Source: Chthoniobacter flavus | GTDB taxonomy: Bacteria; Verrucomicrobiota; Verrucomicrobiia; Chthoniobacterales; JACTMZ01 | Length of the DNA: 64,000 nt | Reading direction: 5' to 3' | Assembly (NCBI GenBank): GCA_945878135.1 | Contig: CAMDUL010000001.1 | Location: 147,670 to 211,669, forward strand | Shown: positions 17,691 through 27,656 of the stretch, one piece after another | Numbering within the stretch: position 1 is the first letter of the stretch | Layout of the letters: the number at the start of each line of letters is the position of its first letter | Position numbers and translations under genes: made by a program | The notes under the pieces: model-generated | What the model was told of the DNA's origin: nothing | The model's input: the letters and a program-made list of their open reading frames with translations, nothing else | The model's database searches: none

Positions 17691-19265
17691 TCAATCCTCC
17701 GCGCTCCGCCAGAACATCGACTTCAGCGGATGCTCGTCGAGCACATTGCCCTCGAGACCCCTGAGCTTGTTTCCATCGTAAAGCTGGATGCCGACATAAA
17801 AATAAAGCGGACAAACCGGCATCTGCTCGCAGACTAGAAGCTTCTCCGCCCTGCGCAGGATTTCATGCCGCTTGGCCGCATCGGTCTCCGCCGCAGCCTC
17901 GGCTATCAGGCCGTCGTAACGCGGATCGCTCCATCCCGTGCGGTTGTTCCCGCCACCGGTGACAAACATGTCGAGAAAGGTGTTGGGATCCGGATAATCC
18001 CCCACCCAACTGGAGCGCGCAATGTCATAATCGAGACGGCTCATCGAGTTGAGATACACCTTCCACTCCTGCCGCAGGAGTTGCACGTTCACGCCCAGCA
18101 ACTGCCGCCACATGCTCTGCAGTTCCACCGCGATGGCTTCGTTCAGTTCGCCCTCGCTGTAAAGGTAGTTGACCATGGGAAAGCCCTCGCCCTCCGGAAA
18201 CCCCGCTTCGGCCAGCAGGCGCCGCGCCTCTTCGATATTGCGTCCGCCACACTCGCCGAACGGCACATAGCCGCCCGCGCCCGGCGGCACGAAGCTGTCC
18301 GCCGGCAATTCCCCCGCCCGCGTGATGCGGTCGACGATGGACTGCTTGTCGATGACCAGACTGAACGCCCGCCGCACCCGCTCGTCCGTGAACGGCCCTT
18401 TCTCGCAATTATAGCGCAGGAAATAGGTGCCGAGAAACGGGGCCGCATGAAAATCGTCCCGCTTCTTGATCTCGCCGAGCAAGGCCGGCGGCACCAGACC
18501 CTTGTCCATCATCAGGTCGGCCTGGCCGCTCGCGTAGAGGTTGAAGGCCGTGTTGGCCTTGCTCACCGGAATGACATCGATGGTTTCCATCGCGACCTTG
18601 TCCGCATTCCAATAGCGGGGATTTTTCCGCAGCCGGATGCGGTCGTTGAGACGCCACGATTCGAGCACGTAGGCACCATTGCTCACCAGGTTGCCGGGCT
18701 TGATCCAATTGTCCCCGTGCCTGGCGATCGCGTGGAGCGGCACCGGCAACAGCGTGACGAACGAGCAGAGATCCAAAAAGAACGGCGTGGGATTTTCCAA
18801 TTCGACCCGCAGCGTGCGGGCATCGGGCGCGGTCACTCCGACCCCTGCGAAGTCGGTCATTCCGCCCTCGTTGAACGCCTTGGCATTTTTGACGTAATGC
18901 AACTGGTACGCGTATTCCGATGCCGTGGCCGGATCGAGGGTCCGCCGCCACGACTCGACAAAATCCCGCGCGGTCAGCGGCGTTCCGTCACTCCAGACAA
19001 GCCCTTCGCGCAGCGTGAAGGTGTAGACCCGGCCGTCCGCGGAAACCTCCCAGTGCTCGGCCATCCCCGGCTGCGGCTTCCCCCTCTGGTCGAAGGTCAG
19101 CAAGCCCTCGAACAACGCATTGGCCACCCGGCCCTCCGGTTGGCCCGTGATCAAGGCCGGGTCGAGCGTTTCGGGTTCCGCGCCGTTGAGAAAAACCAGA
19201 TCGGCCCGCGGCTGCGGCGAGCAACCGCTGCAGAGCAGGAACGCGAACAAAAGCAGAAAAGGCAC
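17691..19265 (-). CDS. Oligopeptide ABC transporter substrate-binding lipoprotein (SBP family 5, OppA-like)
   Basis: Lipoprotein signal FLLCSGCS; EPETLDPALITGQPEGRVANALFEGLLTFD; DGRVYTFTLREGLVWSDGTPLTARDFV. Confidence 0.92.
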   Translation of the reverse strand: MPFLLLFAFLLCSGCSPQPRADLVFLNGAEPETLDPALITGQPEGRVANALFEGLLTFDQRGKPQPGMAEHWEVSADGRVYTFTLREGLVWSDGTPLTARDFVESWRRTLDPATASEYAYQLHYVKNAKAFNEGGMTDFAGVGVTAPDARTLRVELENPTPFFLDLCSFVTLLPVPLHAIARHGDNWIKPGNLVSNGAYVLESWRLNDRIRLRKNPRYWNADKVAMETIDVIPVSKANTAFNLYASGQADLMMDKGLVPPALLGEIKKRDDFHAAPFLGTYFLRYNCEKGPFTDERVRRAFSLVIDKQSIVDRITRAGELPADSFVPPGAGGYVPFGECGGRNIEEARRLLAEAGFPEGEGFPMVNYLYSEGELNEAIAVELQSMWRQLLGVNVQLLRQEWKVYLNSMSRLDYDIARSSWVGDYPDPNTFLDMFVTGGGNNRTGWSDPRYDGLIAEAAAETDAAKRHEILRRAEKLLVCEQMPVCPLYFYVGIQLYDGNKLRGLEGNVLDEHPLKSMFWRSAED

Positions 19266-19329
19266 CCGTCATTGATGGCCCGATCGTCGCTTGCTGACAA
19301 CCCCCCGATTGATCCCCTATGCTGACCCG

Positions 19330-21012
19330 ATGCCGTCCGACGCTGTCCGCTTCACCGGACTGACCGCCTTTCTCAGCATTGCCTTGGCGCTGGCCGCTTA
19401 TTTTTTCGCCCTCGGCAGCGATCACGCGGCGACCAATGGCGACGAGTTGCTCTACGCGCAAATCACGCGCCTGACCGCGGAGAACGGCCACTGGCTGCCG
19501 TTGCAAAGCGAGGTGGAACGCCACCGCAACACCAAGCCGCCGGCCCTTTTCTGGCAGGGCATTGTTTCCACCGGCTGGGCGGACCACTACAAGCTGTGGC
19601 GTTTGCGCTATCCGAGCGTGCTTTACACCCTAGCTTTGGCCGGTCTGGTCTTCTTGACCGGACGAAAACTCGGCGGCACCGCCTCGACCGGCCTGCTCGC
19701 GGCTCTGGTCTACCTGGCATTCTTCGGCACTTACCGCTACGGGCGCGTCTTCCTCACTTCCGCTCCGGAAACCTTCTGGCTCTTCCTGCCCTTCTGCCTC
19801 CTTCTACTGCGCCGCAGGCCCGTTGCCCCGATCGGCTGGGCCTGGGCCGCCGCTTTCGGGCTGATGTTCGGACTGGCCATGCTCTACAAGTCCTTCGCCC
19901 TCGCGGTTCCGGCCGCCGCGGGGCTGGCTTGGTGGACGCTCGACGCGCGCGGCTACCGGGTGGGAACGTGGCTGAAACACGACGCGCCGCAAATCGTGCT
20001 GGCCGGACTTCTCTCGCTCGGGGTTTTCAGCCTCTGGTATTTCCTCGATCCGCAGCGCCACCTCATCATCGCCGACTTCGTCCTCGACGAGAACGTCGGC
20101 AAGTTCGACACGGAGGGCGAAAACTATTTCGCCAATCTGCTGTGGGGAGGGTCGAGCATCTGGCGCAATGTTGTTTCCTATCCGATCAACGCCGGGCTGC
20201 TCGCTCCTGCGGTCATCGCGGTCTTCGTCCTCGGCTTCTTGCGCCGCAAGGAACAGACCGGGAGCGAGAAACTTCTCTGGTTCTGGCTCATCACCCTCTT
20301 CGCGGTCTTCTCCCTGCCGAACCAACGCGACGAGCGTTACCTCCTCCCGGGCATGCCGGCCCTCGCCGTTCTCTGCGCGCTTTACTGGCCGCGGATTCCG
20401 CTTTGGTTGCTCGGCCTCGGCTTGCTCGCGGTCGGCGTCATTGCCTTCGGCATGGGCTGGGGCGCGCTCCTCCTGACCCGCGACCTCGCCGCCGGCCCGC
20501 TCTATCCGTGGTATTTCTGGGCCTTCCTCGCCGGCCTGATCGCCTTTGTTGTCACCATTCTCTTCCGCCGTGCCCCGATCCGGTCGGCCGTGGTGCCTGC
20601 CATCCTGCTGCTTTACCTGGCTTTCGGGCTGTTTCTTATTCCTTTCGATGGCCCCCGCGGCGCCTTTGATCGCACGGCGCAGGACTTCGCACGCGGCAAA
20701 GCGTTCCCGGCCCCGGTCAACTTCGGTGCGCGCGAAGAGATCTACCGCTTCCTCCTCCCGGGCTCGAATCCCCGGCCTTACAAGATCAAGAACACGCCGA
20801 GCCTCGACGAACTTCGCGCAAACAACGGCCTGTTCATCGTCACGGTGCCGCTGGGCGACCGGACGGTCGAAGCGGATTCGCGCCTGCGGGTCGTCGGGTC
20901 ACGCCTGCAACTCATCGACCGGTTCAACAACGCCGAAACGGTGGACATGCTGCGCGGGAATGTTTCGCGGAATATCTTCAAGGAAGATTTGCTCGTGGAA
21001 GTGAAGCCATGA
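19330..21012 (+). CDS. ArnT/GT39-like glycosyltransferase, polytopic membrane protein (copy 1)
   Basis: GSDHAATNGDELLYAQITRLTAENGHWLPL...HRNTKPPALFWQG; many TM segments. Confidence 0.82.
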   Translation: MPSDAVRFTGLTAFLSIALALAAYFFALGSDHAATNGDELLYAQITRLTAENGHWLPLQSEVERHRNTKPPALFWQGIVSTGWADHYKLWRLRYPSVLYTLALAGLVFLTGRKLGGTASTGLLAALVYLAFFGTYRYGRVFLTSAPETFWLFLPFCLLLLRRRPVAPIGWAWAAAFGLMFGLAMLYKSFALAVPAAAGLAWWTLDARGYRVGTWLKHDAPQIVLAGLLSLGVFSLWYFLDPQRHLIIADFVLDENVGKFDTEGENYFANLLWGGSSIWRNVVSYPINAGLLAPAVIAVFVLGFLRRKEQTGSEKLLWFWLITLFAVFSLPNQRDERYLLPGMPALAVLCALYWPRIPLWLLGLGLLAVGVIAFGMGWGALLLTRDLAAGPLYPWYFWAFLAGLIAFVVTILFRRAPIRSAVVPAILLLYLAFGLFLIPFDGPRGAFDRTAQDFARGKAFPAPVNFGAREEIYRFLLPGSNPRPYKIKNTPSLDELRANNGLFIVTVPLGDRTVEADSRLRVVGSRLQLIDRFNNAETVDMLRGNVSRNIFKEDLLVEVKP

Positions 21013-22688
21013 GCATAAGGGAATCGGTCCTTCCGCGCTGGCTCGGGGTGCTGGCCCTCGGCTTCGCCGCTTTTGTCTACCTGCACAACACCGGGAGCGA
21101 ACACGCGGCGACCAACCCGGACGAGTATCTTTACCTGCAGATCGCGCGATTGACCGTAGAGACCGGACAATGGCTGCCCTTGCAGGCGGCCAAGACGGAG
21201 CACCGCAACACCAAGCCACCGGGGCTTTTCTGGCAGGGAATGGCTTCGAGCAATTTCGGGAAAAGCTGGGAACTGTGGCGGTTGCGCCTGCCCAACGCAC
21301 TTTTTTCCATCGCCACCGCGGCCATGGCCTTCCTGCTGGCCCGCCGGATCGCGGGGACGTTTTCCGCGGGTGTGGTCGCGGCGCTGGCCTACCTCGCTTT
21401 CCTCGGCGTCTACCGGCACGGCCGGGTCTTCCTGACCAGCGCACCGGAAACCTTCTGGCTGTTCCTCCCGTTTTTCATCCTCCTCATGCGGCCGCGCGCT
21501 GGTCTCGGTTGGGGGACGGTGCTGGCCTTCGGGTTCATGCTCGGCGCCGGGCTGCTTTACAAATCCTTCGCCATGATCATCCCGTCCGCCGGTGCCCTCG
21601 CCTGGTGGACTCTTGACCAGCGCGGATACCGTCCGGTCGCCTGGCTGCGACGCGATGCGCCCAAGATCGCCGTCCTCACCTTTGTCGCGCTCGCGGTCTT
21701 TGCCCTTTGGTTCCTTCTTGATCCGCAACGGCAGTTCATCCTGCAGGATTTCGTCCTCAAGGAAAACGCGGGCAAGTTCGATCCGCACGAAGCGGGCTAC
21801 CTCGCCACCGCGCTGTGGGGCAAACACAGCATCTGGGCCTACACCCTCGGATGGCTGGCCAATGCCGGACTGGTCGCCCCGGCCGTCCTCGCGATGTTTG
21901 TCCTCGCGTGGCGCGGACGCCGCGCCATGGCACCGTCCGAGCAATTGCTCTGGATCTGGATCATCACCCTTTTTGTTTTCCACCTCCTGCCCAACATCCG
22001 CTACGAACGCTACCTGCTCCCGGCCATGCCGGCCGTGGCCGTGCTCTGCGGCGTTTATTGGCCCCGCCTGCCGCGCGGGATTCATGCGGTGACCCTTGCC
22101 GTTTGCGCCGTGTTGGGGCTCGCCCTTTTGTCGGGCGCGCTCCTCCTCGCCGGCTCGCTCCGCGATTGGTCCGTTTACGGTCTGGCCGACTGGCTGATGC
22201 TCGCTTCCGTTGCCGGTTTCGCCCTCGCCGGGTTGCTCGCGGGAAACCGGACCAGCCTCTTCCCCTTGCCCGCCGTGCTCCTGGTCTATCTCGGCTTCGC
22301 CATTTTCCTTCGTCCCTTCGACGGCCCGCTTGGCGCGTTTCCTCCCGCGGCCGTCGAGGCGGCGCGGGGCCGGAGCGTGGCCGTCCCGTCGCCCTTCATC
22401 GCGCGGGATGAACTTTACCGCTTGCGCCTCCCCGGAGCGGACGTCCGCCGGATCCGGCCGAAGGATTTGGCGAATGCCTTGGCCGGGACGGAAAGCGACC
22501 TGATCATTTTCCCCGTGACTTTGGCTGCGCCGCCCATCGTCCCCGGCTTCCGTGTGCTGGGCAGCCGTTTGCGTCTGAACGACCACTTCAACGCGGAACA
22601 AACCGCCGACCTGCTCCGGGGCAATATCGCGCGGCAGCTTTTCCAGCGCGAACTTCTGGTCGAACGCGTGACCTCAGCCCCGCGTTAA
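21009..22688 (+). CDS. ArnT/GT39-like glycosyltransferase, polytopic membrane protein (copy 2, tandem paralogue)
   Basis: GSEHAATNPDEYLYLQIARLTVETGQWLPL...HRNTKPPGLFWQGM; colinear with copy 1; ATGA overlap. Confidence 0.82.
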   Translation: MSIRESVLPRWLGVLALGFAAFVYLHNTGSEHAATNPDEYLYLQIARLTVETGQWLPLQAAKTEHRNTKPPGLFWQGMASSNFGKSWELWRLRLPNALFSIATAAMAFLLARRIAGTFSAGVVAALAYLAFLGVYRHGRVFLTSAPETFWLFLPFFILLMRPRAGLGWGTVLAFGFMLGAGLLYKSFAMIIPSAGALAWWTLDQRGYRPVAWLRRDAPKIAVLTFVALAVFALWFLLDPQRQFILQDFVLKENAGKFDPHEAGYLATALWGKHSIWAYTLGWLANAGLVAPAVLAMFVLAWRGRRAMAPSEQLLWIWIITLFVFHLLPNIRYERYLLPAMPAVAVLCGVYWPRLPRGIHAVTLAVCAVLGLALLSGALLLAGSLRDWSVYGLADWLMLASVAGFALAGLLAGNRTSLFPLPAVLLVYLGFAIFLRPFDGPLGAFPPAAVEAARGRSVAVPSPFIARDELYRLRLPGADVRRIRPKDLANALAGTESDLIIFPVTLAAPPIVPGFRVLGSRLRLNDHFNAEQTADLLRGNIARQLFQRELLVERVTSAPR

Positions 22689-23276
22689 GCGCCGCGCGGC
22701 GGCAACGGCCACCGCGACCAGCGAAACCGCGCCGTAAAGCGGATCGAGCACGTAGTCCCAGAAATTGTGCGATTCCTGCCCGCGGCAGAGGAAGGCCGCC
22801 GATGACGCGGCCAAGACCCAACCGAAACGGTTGCCGCGCCAGACGAGCAAGGCGGACAGCGCCGCGACCGGACCGAACAGCAACAGCGAGCGCGTCCACT
22901 CCAGCCAAGGCCAACCGAGCGAATAGGTGTCGAGGTTGCGCATGCCCAAGCCGAGGGCGCTGGGATAAAGAACAAGCGACGCCGCGGCACCGAAGATCCA
23001 TGCGGCCCGCCATTCGCGCGGACGGAAAATCGTGCCGCCGCCCGCCCGCTGCAGGATGGAAACCGCGAGCAACGCGACCAGTGGCACGCTGAGATTGGGG
23101 GTGAGGCCGCTCAGCCAGTAGCGGGGCACTTGACCGAAAAACGGGATCACGCTGACCGCAACCGCGCCAAAGGCGGCGAGCAGGAACCAGCGCCCTCCAC
23201 GTCCCAAACGCTGGATGCTCCACAAGACGAGGAGAAACAGCCCCGCCGCATTCCACCAGAACGCCGCTACGCTCAT
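22674..23276 (-). CDS. Hypothetical polytopic membrane protein
   Basis: Hydrophobic ORF (MSVAAFWWNAAGLFLLVLWSIQ...) overlapping the sialidase-like gene; likely co-transcribed. Confidence 0.65.
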   Translation of the reverse strand: MSVAAFWWNAAGLFLLVLWSIQRLGRGGRWFLLAAFGAVAVSVIPFFGQVPRYWLSGLTPNLSVPLVALLAVSILQRAGGGTIFRPREWRAAWIFGAAASLVLYPSALGLGMRNLDTYSLGWPWLEWTRSLLLFGPVAALSALLVWRGNRFGWVLAASSAAFLCRGQESHNFWDYVLDPLYGAVSLVAVAVAAARRLTRG

Positions 23277-24436
23277 CGCGGCACCTCCGGTGTCTGTGCC
23301 TCGATCCACGCGGTGTTGAACTCGGCATAGACCAGACGCGTGCCGCGCGCGGAATAGAGCATGCGCACACGCCCGTCGCGGCCGAGGATCAGGTAAGGGT
23401 AGTCGAAATTTTCCCCGCGCTCCTCCGCCAGCGTGGCGACATAGCGCCATGTCACCCCGTCATCCGCCGAAATGGCCAGGCGCAAATTCTCCCGCTTGCG
23501 GTCGGACGAGTCGTTGACCGCGCAGAGCAACCGGCCGTCGGGCAGGCGCAGGGCGCAGACGCCGGAATCGACATTGGGCAGGTCCGACGCGCGACCTTCG
23601 CTCCAAGTGCGGCCGCGGTCGGAAGAACCGGCGAGGAAGACGCGCCCGGTTCCGCTGTCGTCGCGGTAAAAAGCCAAACCGCGTTCCGGGGACAAGGCCA
23701 CGACCGAAGGTTGGAAGACCGACATGCCATCCGCCATGCGGGAGACCGCCGCGGTGGCCGCGGAGTTTTCGGGCCGAAGCCACAGGATCTCGGGGAAGCG
23801 GCCGAGGAATTCCTCGTAAACCGGCACGGCCCACCCGCCGCCGGCCAGAGGCACCGGCGGATTGCGCGGCAGTGCGCTTAGGTTGGCCAGCGGGTTGAGA
23901 GTGAGCTTCTCCGGCGGCGTCCACGTCGCCCCGCCGTCCGTCGACCAGGCAAGATTGATCGAGCTGCCCGACCATTTGCCCGCGGCGATCGAAACAAAGA
24001 GCAAACCGAGCCTCCCCGAATCGTCGGCCAGCAGGAGGGGATTGCCGAGGGAATGCACGTGGCGCCGCAGCGAGGCGGCAACCGCTTCGCGGCGGAAGAC
24101 GGCCCGCGGATCGGACCATGCTCCGCCGACGTCCCGGGTCGCCAGTTGGATGGCGACATCGCTTGCCCCCTCGCCGCTCCCCGCATACCACGCGGCGACC
24201 AGGCGTCCGTCAGGCTGCTCGACCAGCGTGCCCGCGTGGACTTTGCGTTCGGTCGAAGCGGGATTGATTGTTTCCGTCGCAAAAAACGGGACAGCTTCGC
24301 GGTCCCCCGCTGCAGGAAGGGCAAAGCCGGGGAACGACGCCGCGGCTTCGTCCCTCGCCAACCACCACGGAGCCAGGACCACGCCCCCGGCGAGCAAGGC
24401 GAGCAAGAGGCGCGGTGCGGATGATGGGGCCGGCAT
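23273..24436 (-). CDS. Sialidase/BNR-repeat exo-glycosidase-like protein
   Basis: Asp-box motifs STDGGATW, SSDRGRTW and SADDGVTW; N-terminal TM/signal. Confidence 0.85.
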   Translation of the reverse strand: MPAPSSAPRLLLALLAGGVVLAPWWLARDEAAASFPGFALPAAGDREAVPFFATETINPASTERKVHAGTLVEQPDGRLVAAWYAGSGEGASDVAIQLATRDVGGAWSDPRAVFRREAVAASLRRHVHSLGNPLLLADDSGRLGLLFVSIAAGKWSGSSINLAWSTDGGATWTPPEKLTLNPLANLSALPRNPPVPLAGGGWAVPVYEEFLGRFPEILWLRPENSAATAAVSRMADGMSVFQPSVVALSPERGLAFYRDDSGTGRVFLAGSSDRGRTWSEGRASDLPNVDSGVCALRLPDGRLLCAVNDSSDRKRENLRLAISADDGVTWRYVATLAEERGENFDYPYLILGRDGRVRMLYSARGTRLVYAEFNTAWIEAQTPEVPR

Positions 24437-24439
24437 AGT

Positions 24440-26380
24440 TCAGAGAATTTCCACCGGACACTCCGGCAAGGCCTGCAGAAACGCGCGGCCGTAGGCTTTG
24501 GTCACCACGCGGTTGTCGAGGAGGACGACGATGCCCTCGTCCGAGGCGGTGCGGATGAGGCGCCCGACGCCCTGGCGGAGTTTGAGGATGGCCTCGGGGA
24601 GCGAATATTCCGGGAAAGGATCCCCGCCCCGCGCCTCGATTTGCTCGAGCCGCGCCTCGACCAGGGGATTGTCCGGCACGGCGAAGGGCAGGCGCGTGAT
24701 GATGACATTGCGCAGGGCCTCGCCGGGGACGTCCACCCCGCTCCAGAAACTGTCCAACCCGAAGAGCACGGAATTTTCCTCGCCCCGGAAATCCTCCACC
24801 ATTTTGTGCCGCGATCGGTCCGCCCCCTGCACGAGCAACGGCCATCCTTTGTCCGCAAAAAAGCCCTCCATCTTGGCCGCGAGGCTCCGCATGAGCCGCG
24901 CGTTGGTGAAAAGCACGAAGGCATGGCCGGACGTTTCGGCGGTGAAATGACGGATCCATTTCTCCAACTCGGCCTCGTAATCGGCCGCCCGCGGGTCGGG
25001 CATCTTGCGCACCACCTTGATCTTCATCTGCCGCGCGTAGTCGAACGGACTGCCGATCTGCACCGCCTCGGCCTCGTCCGCGCCGACCCGTTCGCGGAAA
25101 TAGAGCAGATCCGGACGCCCGACCGAAAGTGTCGCGCTGGTCAGCACAGCGGTGGTTTCGTCGCGGAACAACAACTGCCGCAGCTCCCCGGCCAGATCGA
25201 CCGGCGTGACATGCGCGGTGGTGAATTGGTCGCGGCGCCCGGTCAGCGAGGCCCAGTAAACGCTCTCCTCCGCCTGCTGGTCGGTGAAGACGGGCACGCC
25301 TTCGACGAAGGCCTGCAGGCGCAGGGACGCTTCCCCCGCCTCGGCCCGCAGGTCCTCCCCGGCCTCCGCGCACGCGTCCTTGAGCGCCTGCCGCACCTCC
25401 TGCAGGCGCCGCACCAGATCGACCGGCAGGTCCAACGGCTGCCGCACGCGCACTTCCTTGCCCTTGCTGAAATTGCAGGCGTTGGTCAGCGCCGCGAAAA
25501 AGCGCTCGCCCTCGTCGAGCCCGGCGGCCACCGCGGCGGCGCCCGGCTTCGATTTCAAAGCGGCGAAAAGCCCCTTCTTCGTGCGCGGATGCCACAAACG
25601 CTGCAACGCGTAGCGCAGTTCGTATTGGGAGAGCCGGATCCCGAGGTGCTTGGCCGCCACGCTCTCGATGGTGTGCGCTTCGTCGATGACCAGAAAGTCG
25701 TTCGGATAAAGGTAACCGGGGCCTTCCTCGGAGAGCGGGTCGCGTCCGCCGAGCAAAATAAAGAGCAGACTATGGTTGAGCACCACGACGTCGGCCGCGT
25801 CGATGCGCCGCCGCGCCTGCTGATAGAAACAGCGCGGGCCGTCCTTCCCGCCGCAGGTGCGCTGCGTGCAAATGCCGCCCTCGCTGCAGACCAGATTCCA
25901 CACCGCGGGGTCCGGCAAGGGATCGAGGTCGGCCAGCGATCCATCGCGCGTCCGCCGGCTCCAATCGAGGATGCGCTCCAGCTCGACAGTCTCCGTGCTG
26001 GTGAAAAGCTCGGCCCGGTTTTCCAGGGCCTTGTGCAGGCGGCGCGGACACAGGTAATTCTGCCGTCCCTTGAGCAAAGCCGCGTCGAATTCGACCGGCA
26101 GCAACTTGGCCACCAGCGGGAGGTCTTTGTAGAGCAGTTGTTCCTGCAAGTTGATCGTGTGGGTGGAAATGATCGCCTTGCGTCCGGCTTCCGCCGCGGC
26201 CAGCACGGCCGGCACGAGGTAGGCCAGCGACTTGCCCGTGCCGGTGCCGGCCTCCACGACCAGATGACCGCTCCGCGCTAGGGTGGCCGCCACGTGCTGC
26301 GCCATGAGCAGCTGCTGCGGACGGAATTCGTAATTGGCCGCCCCCGAAAGAAGCCCTCCGGGGGAGAAAATATCCTCCAT
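24440..26380 (-). CDS. ATP-dependent DNA helicase, DinG/XPD-like with Fe-S cysteines
   Basis: VVEAGTGTGKSLAYLVPA (Walker A), DEAH box VIDEAHTIES, Fe-S type cysteines CSEGGICTQRTCGGKDGPRC, motif VI GRLIRT; start may be 26431. Confidence 0.9.
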   Translation of the reverse strand: MEDIFSPGGLLSGAANYEFRPQQLLMAQHVAATLARSGHLVVEAGTGTGKSLAYLVPAVLAAAEAGRKAIISTHTINLQEQLLYKDLPLVAKLLPVEFDAALLKGRQNYLCPRRLHKALENRAELFTSTETVELERILDWSRRTRDGSLADLDPLPDPAVWNLVCSEGGICTQRTCGGKDGPRCFYQQARRRIDAADVVVLNHSLLFILLGGRDPLSEEGPGYLYPNDFLVIDEAHTIESVAAKHLGIRLSQYELRYALQRLWHPRTKKGLFAALKSKPGAAAVAAGLDEGERFFAALTNACNFSKGKEVRVRQPLDLPVDLVRRLQEVRQALKDACAEAGEDLRAEAGEASLRLQAFVEGVPVFTDQQAEESVYWASLTGRRDQFTTAHVTPVDLAGELRQLLFRDETTAVLTSATLSVGRPDLLYFRERVGADEAEAVQIGSPFDYARQMKIKVVRKMPDPRAADYEAELEKWIRHFTAETSGHAFVLFTNARLMRSLAAKMEGFFADKGWPLLVQGADRSRHKMVEDFRGEENSVLFGLDSFWSGVDVPGEALRNVIITRLPFAVPDNPLVEARLEQIEARGGDPFPEYSLPEAILKLRQGVGRLIRTASDEGIVVLLDNRVVTKAYGRAFLQALPECPVEIL

Positions 26381-26527
26381 CCGCGCGCCGGGGCCCGTCC
26401 GCGCCCCTCCCTCCGGGACGAGCGAAATCATGGCGACCCGCCCCGGACGCCGCGGGGAATGACATTGATGCCCGCCGCCGGCTGCGGGATAATGCGCGAT
26501 CCGGCCCCGACCGGACGGTGCTGTCCG

Positions 26528-27649
26528 ATGCAGATCCTCGACCGATACATTTTCCTCCGCGTGCTCCTGCCGTTCATCTACTGCGTGGTGGGCTTTGTTT
26601 CCGTGTGGCTTGTTTTCGACCTGAGCGAGAATGCACCGGCTTTCCTCGAGAACAAAGCCCCGCTTTCGCTCGTTTTCGAATTTTACCTCCTCCGCGCCCC
26701 CGAGATCATCCTCATGAGCATCCCCAGCGGCCTCCTCCTGGCCGTGCTCTACGCCCTGACCCAGATGTCGCGGCGCAACGAGATCATCTCCATGCTCGGG
26801 ACCGGACGCAGCGTGGCGCGGGTCCTCCTCCCCCTGTTCGTGCTCGGACTCCTCCTCACGGCCGCGGCCACCGCGCTCAACTACGCGGCGGCCCCGCACG
26901 CCGGCGCGGTGAAGAAGGAAATTCTCACCGACCTGCGCAAGGGCGGCGACCCGGACCGCAAGGCGGTGCGCGGCCACCTTTTCCGCAACCGCGAAGACCG
27001 CCGTTTTTGGTATGTCGCGCGGCTCAATCCGAGCATCGAACGTCTTTACCGGGTGCAGATCATGCAGGAAGGCCCCGAGGGCAACCCGCGGCGCAACTAC
27101 TACGCGGAGCAGGCGTCCTACGACCACGCCACGCGCACTTGGCGTCTGGACAGCGGGAAAGTTGTCGACTTCAACCCGCAGGGCGACGTCAGCGATCAGC
27201 GGTATTTCGAGGTTCTCCGCCTGCGCAACATGACCGAAACCCCGTGGCGGATCAGCAGTTCGGTCCTCGACGCCAATTTCCTCTCCGTCCCCGAGCTGCG
27301 CGAATACCTGCGCAACAACGACCACTTCACCGCGGCCCGGCTCGCGCCCTACAAGACCCAGCTCGCCTATCGCTGGGCCCTGCCCTGGGGGTGTTTCGTG
27401 GCGGTCCTCATCGCCGGTCCCCTCGGCATCATCTACTCCCGCCGCGGCCTGATGGGCAGCATCACCCTGGCCATCCTCCTCTTTTTCTTCCTCATCCTCG
27501 GCAGCAGCCTGTTCCTCGCCCTGGGCAAAGGCTACCGCATCAACGCCACCGTCGCCGCTTGGGCGCCGGTCCTGTTCTTTGCCGCGATCGGCGGCGTCCT
27601 CATCTGGATGCGCAGCACCAACCGCGAACTGCCGAACCTCCTGAGTTGA
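26528..27649 (+). CDS. LptF/LptG (YjgP/YjgQ) family LPS-export permease
   Basis: MQILDRYIFLRVLLPFIYCVVGF...LLAVLYALTQMSRRNEIISMLGTGRS and C-terminal TM bundle. Confidence 0.88.
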   Translation: MQILDRYIFLRVLLPFIYCVVGFVSVWLVFDLSENAPAFLENKAPLSLVFEFYLLRAPEIILMSIPSGLLLAVLYALTQMSRRNEIISMLGTGRSVARVLLPLFVLGLLLTAAATALNYAAAPHAGAVKKEILTDLRKGGDPDRKAVRGHLFRNREDRRFWYVARLNPSIERLYRVQIMQEGPEGNPRRNYYAEQASYDHATRTWRLDSGKVVDFNPQGDVSDQRYFEVLRLRNMTETPWRISSSVLDANFLSVPELREYLRNNDHFTAARLAPYKTQLAYRWALPWGCFVAVLIAGPLGIIYSRRGLMGSITLAILLFFFLILGSSLFLALGKGYRINATVAAWAPVLFFAAIGGVLIWMRSTNRELPNLLS

Positions 27650-27656
27650 ATTTGCC

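Noticed and set aside
20778-22601. 607-aa minus-strand ORF antisense to the GT39 pair
   Set aside because: Antisense shadow ORF with G/E/R/H-rich composition and no motifs
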